Positions 1 to 9,600 of a stretch of 41,929 nucleotides of DNA are shown here, in pieces (position 1 is the first letter of the stretch; each line of letters begins with the position of its first letter). The stretch is from an uncultured Verrucomicrobiota bacterium (GTDB taxonomy: Bacteria; Verrucomicrobiota; Verrucomicrobiia; Opitutales; Intestinicryptomonadaceae). A program made the position numbers and the translations under genes. Location: positions 1-41,929 of the forward strand of contig CASFDK010000029.1 in assembly GCA_949293415.1 (NCBI GenBank), written 5' to 3'. The notes under the pieces were generated by a model, which saw nothing but the letters and a program-made list of their open reading frames with translations, ran no database searches and was not told the origin of the DNA.

Positions 1-118
1 ATTGCACAGAATGCGTGTTGTGAAAACGGCTTTTCAAAAACGCGATTTTTTGCGTTAAAAAAATCCGCCGAAAAAAATGCGGATGTATTTGATACAAACA
101 TAAATTCAAAAAAACTGC

Positions 119-146
119 TTGACTACAGTATTTCGAATACTATAAC
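119..146 (+). promoter_or_regulatory. Predicted promoter of the PEP-CTERM gene
   Basis: A -35-like TTGACT (119-124) and a -10-like TATAAC (141-146) are separated by 16 bases, 35 bases upstream of the chosen ATG. An inverted repeat, AGTATT-TCG-AATACT (127-141), fills the spacer and touches the -10, which is where an operator would sit. The promoter is read from consensus only; the operator role is inference. Confidence 0.5.
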
Positions 147-181
147 AGGTGGCTTTATTCTGGGAAAATAAGGATAAGGTT

Positions 182-1243
182 ATGAAAATTAACAAGGCAA
201 CATTCATCGCAATATTATCTGCCTGCGCCGTATCTTACGGCGTGGACATCAAAAGTGGCGGGAAGTACATCGGTACGCACTATTTCTATAGTGAGAGCGA
301 AACCGTTACGGAATCGGTCGACGGTACGGTAGCCGCTTTTCCGAAACCCGACTATGTAAAAATCAACTACGACATGCTCGACGGCGAAACTCCCGTCGAA
401 GTTGTCGTTGCCAACGGCGTAAATTTTGAGTCGAACTCGATAATGGTCGACGGCAAAAACGGCTCGCTGAAGTTCCTCGGCAACAACATAGTAAAGGCAT
501 CGTCGCTCGGCACGCGTTACGGCGGTTCGATTTACGCAACCGACGCAACGCTCAGCCTCAAACAGCTCCGCATCACAAAAGACGGCAGAATATCGATGAC
601 GGGCGGCTCGCTGACCGCCGACTATATCTCGCTCGACGACAACGCCGAAGCGATTTTCGACGGCGTGAACCTGAATGTGGGCTATATCGACAAAACGGGC
701 GCGGTTTCCTCGTCCGATACCTCCGACGTTAGCCTGATTCTGACAAACGGCAGCCGCCTCACGCTCGAGAAGACGAAGTACAATATGGGCAATCTCTGCT
801 CAAACATACGCCTCGAAAACGGTTCGTCGCTGACGCTCAACGACAAAATCAACACAAACACCGACATCTTCGTCGGTGAAAACTCCACGCTTACCGTTTC
901 GGGAACACTCACGACAAAACAAACCCTTACCGTAGCCTCCACTGCGCGCGTCGATGCAACCCAGTGCAATTTCGAAAATCTGGTAATTGCTTTCGACGAA
1001 GAAATTACGCAGGACAAAATGAACGGCTTCAATCTCGAAGACATCTTCGGAAGCGAAACAATAACGGCGTCGGCTCTCGACGAATTTGCCGTTGTGGGAA
1101 CAAACGGTGAATTTACCGCTTCGTTCGACCAAGAAAGCGGAACAATCGTAGTGCCGTCCGCGCCCGTTCCCGAACCCTCGACGTATGCGGCGATTTTCGG
1201 CGCAATCGCCCTCTGGTTGGCGGCAAGGCGCAGATGCAAGTAA
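182..1243 (+). CDS. Secreted PEP-CTERM sorting-domain protein
   Basis: A secreted protein of about 353 residues. It starts with a signal peptide (MKINKATFIAILSACAVSYG) and ends with a PEP-CTERM sorting signal: a VPEPSTYA motif, a hydrophobic helix (AAIFGAIALWLA) and a basic tail (ARRRCK). In such proteins the tail is recognised by an exosortase, linking the protein to the envelope or extracellular matrix. The middle is rich in Ser, Thr, Asn, Asp and Gly with repeated short strands, which suggests a beta-helix or adhesin-like passenger, but no known domain is recognised. The start at 182 is preferred over an in-frame ATG at 149 because only 182 opens directly on a signal peptide and has a purine-rich AAGGATAAGG in front; the 149 ATG also lies on top of the predicted transcription start. 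No exosortase gene is in the window. The gene has its own promoter and terminator. Confidence 0.85.
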   Translation: MKINKATFIAILSACAVSYGVDIKSGGKYIGTHYFYSESETVTESVDGTVAAFPKPDYVKINYDMLDGETPVEVVVANGVNFESNSIMVDGKNGSLKFLGNNIVKASSLGTRYGGSIYATDATLSLKQLRITKDGRISMTGGSLTADYISLDDNAEAIFDGVNLNVGYIDKTGAVSSSDTSDVSLILTNGSRLTLEKTKYNMGNLCSNIRLENGSSLTLNDKINTNTDIFVGENSTLTVSGTLTTKQTLTVASTARVDATQCNFENLVIAFDEEITQDKMNGFNLEDIFGSETITASALDEFAVVGTNGEFTASFDQESGTIVVPSAPVPEPSTYAAIFGAIALWLAARRRCK

Positions 1244-1260
1244 TTACGGTTTAACAACAA

Positions 1261-1295
1261 GAGCTTCGGTGTTCTCCCTCTCCGAAGCTCTTTTT
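1261..1295 (+). terminator. Intrinsic terminator after the PEP-CTERM gene
   Basis: Perfect 9-base arms GAGCTTCGG (1261-1269) and CCGAAGCTC (1282-1290) are followed by five T's. It lies 17 bases after the stop of the PEP-CTERM gene. Confidence 0.9.
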
Positions 1296-1302
1296 CCTTT
1301 TT

Positions 1303-1602
1303 ATGGAACAACTTAAAAATTCGGAACTTGCCGATGTCGCAATCCTCTTCGATTTCGACATCGTGCTTTCGTTTGCGCTGCTCTTTTGCGCAATGATTTT
1401 GTGCTACGCCGTCTTCAGAATCAACACAGTCGACTACGGCGAGGATATGGAGGCGTTCATAAATTTGGGCGGCGACAAAAGCTCGGACGAGGATTTCGAG
1501 AAATTCCGCAGAACGCGGCGTTTCGGACGCAACGCAGTCTGCGCGGTTCTGTTTGCCGCGCTCGCCGCAGCGTACGCGGCATTTCTGGGCGACGTGCTCT
1601 GA
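1303..1602 (+). CDS. Small two-helix membrane protein, unknown function
   Basis: A 99-residue reading frame that I do not recognise. It has two hydrophobic segments long enough to cross the membrane (about residues 13-39, containing FALLFCAMILCYAVF, and about 77-95, containing AVCAVLFAALAAAYAAFL). Between them is a charged, acidic loop (GGDKSSDEDFEKFRR) followed by a basic patch (RRTRRFGR). No Shine-Dalgarno is visible and the ATG comes only 8 bases after the T-run of the previous terminator, so transcription would need readthrough or a promoter inside that hairpin region. A terminator of its own right behind the stop, together with sensible membrane topology, argues that it is real rather than a chance frame. 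The long antisense frame across it has no recognisable content. Confidence 0.55.
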   Translation: MEQLKNSELADVAILFDFDIVLSFALLFCAMILCYAVFRINTVDYGEDMEAFINLGGDKSSDEDFEKFRRTRRFGRNAVCAVLFAALAAAYAAFLGDVL

Positions 1603-1628
1603 CATCCGCCAAACGGTATCGGCAAAGG

Positions 1629-1660
1629 GCTTCGGAGGGACTTCCCCCGAAGCTTTTTTT
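1629..1660 (+). terminator. Intrinsic terminator after the small membrane protein
   Basis: Stem GCTTCGG (1629-1635) pairs with CCGAAGC (1647-1653), followed by seven T's. It separates the small membrane gene from the prenyl synthase. Confidence 0.85.
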
Positions 1661-1743
1661 ACAAAAAACGCCGCGCAAAACCGTTCCGCAAACGTTTCAA
1701 AAAGCTTGCAAAATCCGCCGCGCAAACGATGCTACCAATCACT

Positions 1744-2634
1744 ATGACAACTCAGGAATTTAAATCGGAATTTGAAGCACGCCGCCAAAAGGTGGAAAGT
1801 GCAATCGACAAATATCTGCCCGCAGCCGATACGCGTCCGTCCATCATACATCAGGCGATGCGCTACAGCATGGAGGCGGGCGGCAAACGCATCCGCCCGA
1901 TGCTGCTGCTTGCCGCGCACGATATGTTCCCGTCGGATGCCGACCCGCTGCCCGCGTGCGTTGCCATAGAGTGCCTGCACACATACTCGCTCATCCACGA
2001 CGACCTTCCCTGTATGGACAATTCCGACCTGCGCAGGGGCAAGCCCACGTGCCACAAGCAGTTCGATGAAACGATGGCACTTCTTGCGGGCGACGCGCTC
2101 CTGACGTACTCGTTCAAGCTTCTCGCCGAAGCCTACAAGAACTGTCCGCAGGCGGCGGGCTTGGTTTTCGACCTCGCGGATGCGGGCGGAAGCACCAAGA
2201 TGATAGGCGGTCAGGTCGAAGACGTTCTCGGCGAACGCGACGGCAAGATGACCCCCGACAAGCTCAATTTCATCCACCACAACAAGACTGCCGCGCTCAT
2301 CACTGCTGCGGTTACGATGGGCGTGCGCCTTGCCGACAACTATTCGGAGGAGAACATCGAAGTTGCGCGCGAAATCGGCAAAAACATCGGCTTGGCGTTC
2401 CAAGTTATCGACGACATCCTCGACGTTGTAAGCGACGACGCGACAATGGGCAAGACGACACACCTCGACGCAGCCAATGAAAAAATGACCTACGTTTCGC
2501 TCTACGGAATCGACCGTTCTCGCGAAATTGCGGCGGAACTTACGAGCAAGGCAATCGCGCTCTGCGACAAGCTCAGCCCCAATTGCGATTTCCTGAAGGC
2601 ACTCATTTCGTACATGCAAAACAGAATCAACTAA
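1744..2634 (+). CDS. ispA: Polyprenyl (farnesyl/geranylgeranyl) diphosphate synthase
   Basis: Short-chain trans-prenyltransferase. It condenses isopentenyl diphosphate with allylic diphosphates to make C15/C20 precursors for quinones, undecaprenyl phosphate and other isoprenoids in the cytoplasm. Family marks are clear: the GGKRIRP motif near the N-terminus; the first Asp-rich motif in the bacterial six-residue-spaced form DDLPCMD, preceded by HTYSLIH as in IspA-type enzymes; RRGKPTCH; GGQVEDV; the KTAALI helix; and the second Asp-rich motif DDILDV followed by a GKT lysine. The length of about 296 residues is normal for the family. An ATG at 1729 is also in frame; neither start has a strong Shine-Dalgarno. 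I prefer 1744 because it gives a typical N-terminus, but the choice is uncertain. Final chain length cannot be read with certainty from sequence alone. Confidence 0.93.
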   Translation: MTTQEFKSEFEARRQKVESAIDKYLPAADTRPSIIHQAMRYSMEAGGKRIRPMLLLAAHDMFPSDADPLPACVAIECLHTYSLIHDDLPCMDNSDLRRGKPTCHKQFDETMALLAGDALLTYSFKLLAEAYKNCPQAAGLVFDLADAGGSTKMIGGQVEDVLGERDGKMTPDKLNFIHHNKTAALITAAVTMGVRLADNYSEENIEVAREIGKNIGLAFQVIDDILDVVSDDATMGKTTHLDAANEKMTYVSLYGIDRSREIAAELTSKAIALCDKLSPNCDFLKALISYMQNRIN

Positions 2635-2714
2635 TCGGCGCGGATTGCTTTCGATTGGTTCAACGACAACGGGGCGAATAAAAGCCGTCCCGAAAAGTAG
2701 AAAGGCTAAAAAAA

Positions 2715-3893
2715 ATGATTGTAGTTCCGAAAGTTAAAGGATTTCTTTGCGTCAGCGCACACCCGGAAGGTTGCGCGGCGAACGTGCGCGAGCAAATCGC
2801 CTATGTGAAAAGCAAGGGCGCAATCAAACACGGATGCAAATGCGCGCTAATCATAGGCTCCTCGACGGGCTACGGGTTGGCGAGCCGCATTGTGTCGGCG
2901 TTCGGTTGCGGAGCTTCGACAGTCGGCGTGTTCTTCGAACGCTCCGCGGATGTCGAACGCGAACGCCCCGCAAGCGCGGGCTGGTACAACACAACCGAGT
3001 TCACGAAACAGGCGAAAGCCGCAACTCTCTACGCGGCAAACATAAACGGCGACGCATTTTCCGACGACATCAAGAAACAGGCAATCGAGGCGATAAAAAA
3101 ATCGCCCGAGGGCAAAGTCGATTTGATTGTCTATTCGCTCGCTTCCCCCCGACGTACCGACCCGAAGACGGGCGAAGTCTACAAGAGCGTGCTCAAAACG
3201 GTCGGCGAACCGCGCGAAGACAAAAGCTTGGATACCGACCGCGGCGCGGTCGTGAACGTGAAAGTTCCCGCCGCAACCGAGCGCGAAGTTTTCGAAACGG
3301 TCAAGACGATGGGCGGCGAAGACTGGGAACTTTGGATTAAGGCACTCGACGAAGCGGGCGTTATCGCCGAAGGCTGCACGAGCGTTGCCTATTCGTACAT
3401 CGGTCCGAAGTTGACGTATCCCATTTACCGCAGCGGGACAATCGGCGCGGCTAAAGCCGATCTCGAAAAGACCGCCGAACGCGTCGACGGGCTGCTGAAG
3501 CTCCACCGCGGCAAAGCGTTTGTTTCGATGAACAAGGCACTTGTAACGCAGGCGAGCAGCGCGATTCCCGTAGTGCCGCTCTATGTTTCGATTCTCTACA
3601 AGGTTATGAAAGAAAAGGGCGTGCACGAAGGCTGTATTGAGCAAATCGAACGCCTTTTCTCCGAGAACCTCTACAACGACAACTTCCTCGATTTCGACGA
3701 CGAAGGACGAGTGAGAATCGACAACTTCGAGCTGCGAGACGACGTTCAGAAAGCCGTTTTCGACATTTGGCCGAAGGTCAGCACCGAAAACCTCTATGAG
3801 CTTACCGACTTCGCGGGCTACAAAAGCGAGTTTATGAAGCTCTTCGGTTTCGGCAGACCCGACATCGACTACACGAAAGACGTGCAAATTTAG
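2715..3893 (+). CDS. fabV: FabV-type trans-2-enoyl-ACP/CoA reductase (NADH)
   Basis: Reduces the trans-2 double bond of enoyl-ACP (last step of fatty-acid elongation) or enoyl-CoA with NADH. The 392 residues match the FabV/TER family length. Visible marks are the N-terminal KGFLCVSAHPEGC segment, the Rossmann nucleotide-binding loop GSSTGYGLASR (about 49-58), the YSLASPRRTDPKTG segment (140-153), and the catalytic Tyr-x8-Lys pair in YRSGTIGAAK (Y238, K247). A purine-rich AAAGG lies upstream of the ATG, and the gene ends in a strong terminator. FabV replaces the commoner FabI in several lineages and is typically tolerant of triclosan; the closely related TER enzymes serve butyryl-CoA formation. 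Which role applies here is not decidable from the window, which shows no other fatty-acid gene. Confidence 0.95.
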   Translation: MIVVPKVKGFLCVSAHPEGCAANVREQIAYVKSKGAIKHGCKCALIIGSSTGYGLASRIVSAFGCGASTVGVFFERSADVERERPASAGWYNTTEFTKQAKAATLYAANINGDAFSDDIKKQAIEAIKKSPEGKVDLIVYSLASPRRTDPKTGEVYKSVLKTVGEPREDKSLDTDRGAVVNVKVPAATEREVFETVKTMGGEDWELWIKALDEAGVIAEGCTSVAYSYIGPKLTYPIYRSGTIGAAKADLEKTAERVDGLLKLHRGKAFVSMNKALVTQASSAIPVVPLYVSILYKVMKEKGVHEGCIEQIERLFSENLYNDNFLDFDDEGRVRIDNFELRDDVQKAVFDIWPKVSTENLYELTDFAGYKSEFMKLFGFGRPDIDYTKDVQI

Positions 3894-3918
3894 CGGATGT
3901 AAAAACCCCTACCGGAAG

Positions 3919-3949
3919 GCGGTTTCCCGTTGCGGAAGCCGCTTTTTTT
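3919..3949 (+). terminator. Intrinsic terminator after fabV
   Basis: GCGGTTTCC (3919-3927) pairs with GGAAGCCGC (3934-3942) with one G-T wobble, followed by seven T's. Confidence 0.9.
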
Positions 3950-3976
3950 GTTCCCGAAAAAGAATATAATCCGGAC

Positions 3977-4010
3977 AAAAAAACGCCAGAGCCGCTTTGG
4001 CTTGGGCGTT
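3977..4010 (-). terminator. Intrinsic terminator of the TPR/VWA-like operon
   Basis: Reading the minus strand, outer arms AACGCC/GGCGTT (4010-4005 and 3987-3982) enclose an inner AGCC/GGCT pair and are followed by a run of T's (A's 3977-3983 on the plus strand). It sits just past the stop of the minus-strand gene at 4030, back to back with the fabV terminator. Confidence 0.8.
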
Positions 4011-4029
4011 TTTGCAAAGACTGCCGTTT

Positions 4030-5445
4030 TTATTCGTATTCCTTGACCGGTTTCAAACCTTTCAACACGCGGCTTCTGCCGCCGTTGTTTGCGTTTGTGA
4101 ACTGGCGCACGATTTTGTTTTCCGCGGGAGTCCACTCTTCGTTTTTACCTCGGAACACAATCATATGAAGCGTGGGGGCTTTCATCTTTTTGTCGAAGTA
4201 GACTTCCTTGAAGAGCTTATTGTAGTAGCGGATAATACCCACTCTGCCGTACGACTTGAACTTTGCGGGCGGACGCGGCACCCTGACGGGCGGCGGACAC
4301 GGATTCGGGCGGACGTAGAATTTGTTTTCGTACATCGCCTGCGACGGCGTACCCGTGTAGAGCGGAACGCCTTTCTTGGCACGCGTTTCGTTTTCCTTTT
4401 TAATCCACTCGCGGGCTTTTTTAATACCGTTCTGCCTTGCGATTGCGTCGGCGGTTTCAAACTCCTGCTGTTTTTCGTCTGTCCATCCCTGCTGTTTGCG
4501 GGCGCGGGCTACCTTATCTTCGTAGTTTTCCATCGCGCGGCGGAAACGTTCGGTTTCGGCATCCGACCACGGCAGTTTGATTTTATCGGGATCAACCCAG
4601 CTTGTCGTCAGGATGTAGATTGTGTCGGCACCCTGTTCGAGCGCGGCTTGGTAGACGCGGTAGATGTTGGAAATCCACGGATTGTAATACTGAGAAGCCG
4701 GCGGTTGTTTGAGGAACTCGTACTTGAGGTTGTAGTAGGGCCCGCGAATCGAGCCGACGCCCGTCTTGCCGAGCGCGGTATTGATGGGGTTAATCCAGTC
4801 GCAGGCAATGCGCTTGTTGAAGGCGGTTGCCGCAACGAGGTTGCCTTGGAAGAACTTCATCTGCGCACCCGTGCTGATGTCGAATGCCATCAAGTTGAAG
4901 AGCACTGTCGAGGGCAGGTTGTTGACGAGCCTTTTGATGTCTTCGCGGATGACTTTGTAAGTGTCCAAACCGCCTCGTTCGTCGGTCATCAGGTAGGGAC
5001 CCGCGTCGACGCAGATGAGGACTTTTTCGGTCTTACTTTTGATGCCGCCGATTTCGACGGTTGTAACCGCGATTTTCATATCGACCGACATCACCTTGTC
5101 CGAAACGGTCGAGATGCCCGCGCCCGTGCTGATGGAAGCGGGGATTGTAACCTTGACTTCGGGCGCGTTGACGTTCTGCGGGTTGGCAACCTGAATGCGC
5201 TTTGTCATCTTGCGCGACTTTTTCTGCTGGCGTTCGACGCGCACTTTGTGTTCCTGTGCGGCGGGCTGCACCTTTTCGACCGGCGGCGGAGCATCGAGCT
5301 TCTGCTCTTCGATAATCGACTGCGAAACGATGTATCCGCTAAACGCAACCAGAGCCGAAATCTGGATTATCGCAACGAGAATGAAAACTTGGTACAGAAG
5401 ACCGCGTTTTTCCTTTTTCGGTTTAAAGTGGTGGAGTTTAATCAT
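4030..5445 (-). CDS. Membrane-anchored protein with degenerate VWA-like domain
   Basis: A 471-residue protein with a short basic cytoplasmic tail, one membrane helix (about 16-40, YQVFILVAIIQISALVAFSG), a proline- and lysine-rich linker (50-90), then a globular periplasmic part. From about residue 140 the pattern KVLICVDAGPYLM, then a helix and a second strand STVLFNLMAFD, resembles a von Willebrand A fold. The metal-site signature DxSxS is replaced by DAGPY, so metal-dependent adhesion binding is unlikely. A charged helical segment (about 300-345) and a Pro-rich stretch (PCPPPVRVPRPP) follow. It is the last gene of a three-gene unit, 19 bases behind the upstream TPR gene. Function is unknown; the context suggests an envelope complex with the two TPR proteins. 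Confidence 0.8.
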   Translation of the reverse strand: MIKLHHFKPKKEKRGLLYQVFILVAIIQISALVAFSGYIVSQSIIEEQKLDAPPPVEKVQPAAQEHKVRVERQQKKSRKMTKRIQVANPQNVNAPEVKVTIPASISTGAGISTVSDKVMSVDMKIAVTTVEIGGIKSKTEKVLICVDAGPYLMTDERGGLDTYKVIREDIKRLVNNLPSTVLFNLMAFDISTGAQMKFFQGNLVAATAFNKRIACDWINPINTALGKTGVGSIRGPYYNLKYEFLKQPPASQYYNPWISNIYRVYQAALEQGADTIYILTTSWVDPDKIKLPWSDAETERFRRAMENYEDKVARARKQQGWTDEKQQEFETADAIARQNGIKKAREWIKKENETRAKKGVPLYTGTPSQAMYENKFYVRPNPCPPPVRVPRPPAKFKSYGRVGIIRYYNKLFKEVYFDKKMKAPTLHMIVFRGKNEEWTPAENKIVRQFTNANNGGRSRVLKGLKPVKEYE

Positions 5446-5464
5446 ATCGGGGATGTTTTAAAAA

Positions 5465-6670
5465 TTATTCGTCGTCGTCCTCATCGTCGTCGTCGTCCGT
5501 TTCGACCTTCTTGGGCTTGCGCTCAACCTTGACGATTTCCTTTTGACCTTTCGCCGTGAGGGTGTCGTTCGGAAAGAGCGAAGCCATTTGGGCGAAAATT
5601 TCGTTGGCGGCGTATTGCCTGCCGAGCTTTTTGTACGCCATACCCGTCTTATAGAGCAGTTCGGGCATCCAAGTGCTAGTCAGCGAACCGAACACTATAC
5701 CCTCGGCGTAGTGGTCGAGAACCGTGTTGAGGTCGGGCTTCGCCGCCTGTTCAGCGAGCATACCCTGATTCATTTTCAGGAGCGAAAATTCGGGAGCTTT
5801 TTTGTCGAGCTTTATCTGGTTGAGGTAGATTTCGGCGGACATTTTCTTGCCCATCGAGAGGTCGCAATAGACCATCCAGAGAACCGCTTCGTTCTTCTGC
5901 GCGCTTTCAACCGCCGTAAGCTTCGTATAATACACCGCGCATTCCTTGACAGCCCCCGCCTTGCGGAGTTCCGCAAGAACCGAAAGGAAGTCGGGAATAA
6001 CCTGCGTGTAGATGCCCGTGTAGGGAACGTGGTCTACTATCGCAAGCGCGCCCTTTACGTCGCCCGATTTCGCCAGCGCTTCGGCGACGCCCAGAACGGA
6101 CGAAACCAAAGACGGGGCGCAATCGCCGAGCTTGAGCGAATCGGCAATCGATACCGCCTCTTTCATACGCTTTGCGTTTACGAGCGCGTTGAGGTACATT
6201 TCGAGATAGGCGTTGCCCTTGAAAGTATCTTCGTTTATGCACATCAGCGGAATGAGCGGATAGACGAACGGGCGCATATAGACAATCGCCTCTTCCCAGT
6301 TTTCGCGCCCGAGTGCCGTGCGGATTCTGAGCCAGTTGTTATCGACCTTTACGACGATTTTCTGCGAAGACGGCTTCTTTTTCGAAATCGGAATTTCGCC
6401 GCCGCCGCCGATGAACACAACGGAATCGTCTTTGACTTCCTTGAACGCCACGACGTTTTCGCTTTTCGTCTTTTCGTCGAAGAGCGCGACCGACGCGGGC
6501 TTGTCGGCGTAGTCGGCAAGATAGGAACGGTCTTCGTTGTCCTGCGCGGGCTTTTCGGCGGCGGGTTTTTCCGCCGCCTTTGCGACAGCCGTCGGTGCCT
6601 GTTGGGCGAACGCCGAGCACGCCGCAAAAGCGCATACCGCCGAGAATACTGTTGATTTGAAAATCTTCAT
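5465..6670 (-). CDS. Secreted helical-repeat (TPR-like) protein with acidic tail
   Basis: A 401-residue exported protein. The signal peptide (MKIFKSTVFSAVCAFAACSAFAQQ) ends in a clear signal-peptidase I site, followed by a low-complexity Ala/Lys/Pro/Glu linker (about 24-45). Residues 110-380 are made of paired amphipathic helices typical of TPR/Sel1-like solenoids, for example WEEAIVYMRPFV and YKLG-like turns near the end (AYKKLGRQYAANEIFAQMA). The last 10 residues are almost all Asp and Glu (DDDDDEDDDE), after a basic KVERKPKK segment. It lies 12 bases downstream of the large TPR gene and 19 bases upstream of the VWA-like gene, so the three are almost certainly co-transcribed. No enzymatic motif is visible. 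A scaffold role in the periplasm is inference. Confidence 0.82.
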   Translation of the reverse strand: MKIFKSTVFSAVCAFAACSAFAQQAPTAVAKAAEKPAAEKPAQDNEDRSYLADYADKPASVALFDEKTKSENVVAFKEVKDDSVVFIGGGGEIPISKKKPSSQKIVVKVDNNWLRIRTALGRENWEEAIVYMRPFVYPLIPLMCINEDTFKGNAYLEMYLNALVNAKRMKEAVSIADSLKLGDCAPSLVSSVLGVAEALAKSGDVKGALAIVDHVPYTGIYTQVIPDFLSVLAELRKAGAVKECAVYYTKLTAVESAQKNEAVLWMVYCDLSMGKKMSAEIYLNQIKLDKKAPEFSLLKMNQGMLAEQAAKPDLNTVLDHYAEGIVFGSLTSTWMPELLYKTGMAYKKLGRQYAANEIFAQMASLFPNDTLTAKGQKEIVKVERKPKKVETDDDDDEDDDE

Positions 6671-6682
6671 CTTGGTAAATCC

Positions 6683-9600
6683 TTAGAGTGTTTTACGGTA
6701 TTGTTTGATTTCGGCGAAATCGGGCGACTGCTCGTTGAGTTTGTTGCCCAAAAATTCGTCGCAAACTTCTTTGGCTTTGTCGGTTTCGCCGCCCGTAGCA
6801 AGCAGCTTAGCCGCCGACAGAAGGGCTTTGCCCGTCCAGTTGTAGCAGTTTGCGTAGCCGAGATAGCAACGGTCGAAATACATCAACGCCTTGTCCCTTT
6901 GTTTGTTGTGCTGGGCAATCAAACCGAGGCGGTAGAGGGCTTCGGCGTATGCTTCGCCGCGCCACGAGGGCGACTTGAGAATCTGCTCGTAGCACTTGAT
7001 TGCTTCGGCGCGCTTGCCGAGCTTTGTAAGAACTTCCGCCTTGCGCAAAACCGCCGTCGCCGCGCGGGGATCGGACGGGAATTGCGATTCGATGTCGCGG
7101 TAGAGCTTCAGAGCGGTTTCCCACTTGCCCTGCCCTTTCGCAGCCAGACGCTCTTCGAGAGCCGCCGAAGCGAACATCGCGTCGATGATGTATTCGAATT
7201 CCTCGCGGTCGAGGGCTTCGGCGAATGCCTTGCGGGCGTGCTCCGCGCCGTACTTTTCGTTGACTTTGCCCATCCATACGAGAGTGCGCACGGACGAAAG
7301 CTTGATGTCGTCGGCATTGAACATTTTTTCGTCCTTGATGGACTTGCCGATTGCGTCGAGCCCCATCATAAGGCGGTACACAAGCGTGTTGTTCTTTGCC
7401 GCTTTCGCGCGGTCAATCATCTGCTTGAAGACGACTTCCGTACCGCCCTGCGGGTAGGTTGCCACTTCCTTGTTGTATTGGGCGAGCAGATTCTTGAGAA
7501 TGGTCTTGTCCTTATAGAGGCGTTCGTCGAAAGCCTTGTCGCGCTTGAACTTTTCGTAAAGCATTTTGTCGATGTTCGGATTGTCCCTGAAGTAGCGGTA
7601 ACGCTTTGCGGGAACGGCGACCATATTCTGCAACAGAGTCTGGTCTTTCATTAGCTTTTCGAGAAATTCGACGGTTGCCTTGAGCTTTACGGCGTTTTCT
7701 TTGTACATTCTGTCGTAGTCGAGAATCATCTTGTCCACGCCGTCGTCGAGCTTGTTCGCGCCGTACTTTTCGATTGCCCGCCCGTAGAGCGAGAGAGCCT
7801 CGGCGGGTTTGCCGGTAATTTCGAGAGCCTTAGCCTTGTTGTAGATAGCCTCGGAGCAAATGCCCTTGGGGAACTTCGCAACGTAGTCGTCCATAAGGGC
7901 GATTTCGTCGTTGTACTTCTCGAGGTTGTGGAGCAGTTTTGCCGCCTGATTGTACGAATTGTCGATAAAGCTCTGGTTCTTTGTGTATTTTTCCACGTTC
8001 TTGTAGTGCTTCATCGCAAGTTCCACTTCCGCGTTGTTGGCGTAGATGTCGCCGAGGAAGAATTCGACTTCGCCGCGGAGTTTGCTGTTTGCGTAGCGGC
8101 TGATGAAGTCTTCGAGCGTGTCGCGGGCGTCCGAGAAATTGCCCGCGCCGAACGCGGCAACGCCCCTGCGGTACATACCGTCTTCGGCGTAGGGACCGTT
8201 CGGGTAGTCGTCAATCATCTTGACGAACATGCGCATTGCGTTTTTGAAGTCTCCCGTGGCAAGGTACGCGATACCCGCCCAATACAGGCAGCCTTCGGTT
8301 ATCGCGGTGTCCGGATTGTCTTTTACGTATTTTTCGAAGGTCTTGGTAAGCTCGGAATATTTTTCCATATCGAGCCACGTTTTACCCATCAGGAAAATCA
8401 TATCGTTCGAGTACGGCGGTTCGTCGGGATTTTCCGCGACAAACTGCTTCGCCAGAGCGAAGAACGACTGGTAGTCCTTTTTCTTCAGATAGTATTGCGC
8501 CATCTGCAACTGGATGTCTTTTACATAGTTGCCGTCCTTGAAGTTTTTGAGGTACTCTTGGCAGAGGTTGAACATTTCGTCGGTCTTGCCGATTTTATAC
8601 GCCGCGACGATTGCCGCCATATAGAAGTCTTCTATGCTCGGGTGCGTCGTGAAAGTTTTGAGCAGCTGCCAGTACGACCAAAAGCTTTCGAAGTCGCGCT
8701 CGGTGAGCATATAGTTGCGGGCGGCGCGCGCCATCAGGTCGGCGGAGTAGTCTTCCACCGAGCCCATCGCCTGAATGTAGGCTTCGAGAACGGCAACCTT
8801 GTTCCTCAAATCGACCGCCGCCTGACTGTCGGCCGAAACCCTTTCCGCGCGGGCGAGCTGCACTTTCGCCTTTTCGAGGAAGCGGTTGAGGTTTGCCATA
8901 ATCGTGTCGCGGCTGAGCACCATATTGTAGAATACGGACGCGTCGCTGAACTTTTCCTTTTTGACCATATCGTCGCCCGCGAGCAAAAGCGCGTAGTTGA
9001 GTGCGATGTCGCTCCGCGCGGGGGCGTCGAAGACCAAGTAGGGGAAATATTTCTTTGCGGTGTCGTAGTCTTTGTTCGTTATCGCCGTCTGGATGAGACC
9101 CGAGGCGGCAAAAACCTTGTCTTCGGGCAGAACCGCGCCGTTGAGCATTCTCTCGAACCACTTCTGCCCGATTTTCCACATACGGCGGTTGTAGATTGTC
9201 TCGGCAATCTTCTTGACGAGCGCGAACTGCTCGCGGTTGTTGAGCTTTTCCACGTACGGACGCGTCAAAAGCGTTTCGCGCGCGGCAATCGCCTTTTCGG
9301 GCTGATTCATAAGCTCGTAGCAGGATGCCTTCGTGCGGATTGCCGATTCCGCGTATTCGCCTCTGGGGTACTCTTTTATTACCTTGTCGAAGCCGGCGAT
9401 GGCCTTGTTCATCAGCTTGTTCGAGGGCGTGGAATTGTATTCCTGCAAATAGCCGTACGCCTCGAAGTAATACATCTGCTCGAGCTCTTTTTTCAGATTC
9501 TGGTCTTCGGAATCGGTAATTCGCTTGATGAGCTCGACGATATACGGACGCGCTTCGAGATACCTCTGTTCGCCGACGAGGGCGGTTGCCTCGTTCTTCA

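Noticed and set aside
1..118. Possible end of an upstream gene or a hairpin (AACGC...GCGTT near 40-55)
   Set aside because: The first frame is open from the window edge to about 171, but it is AT-rich with no recognisable content, and the hairpin is weak with no convincing T-run on the plus strand. Nothing can be supported here.
149..181. Upstream ATG of the PEP-CTERM gene
   Set aside because: It lies at the predicted transcription start and adds a charged stretch before an otherwise perfect signal peptide. The ATG at 182 has a purine-rich ribosome site.
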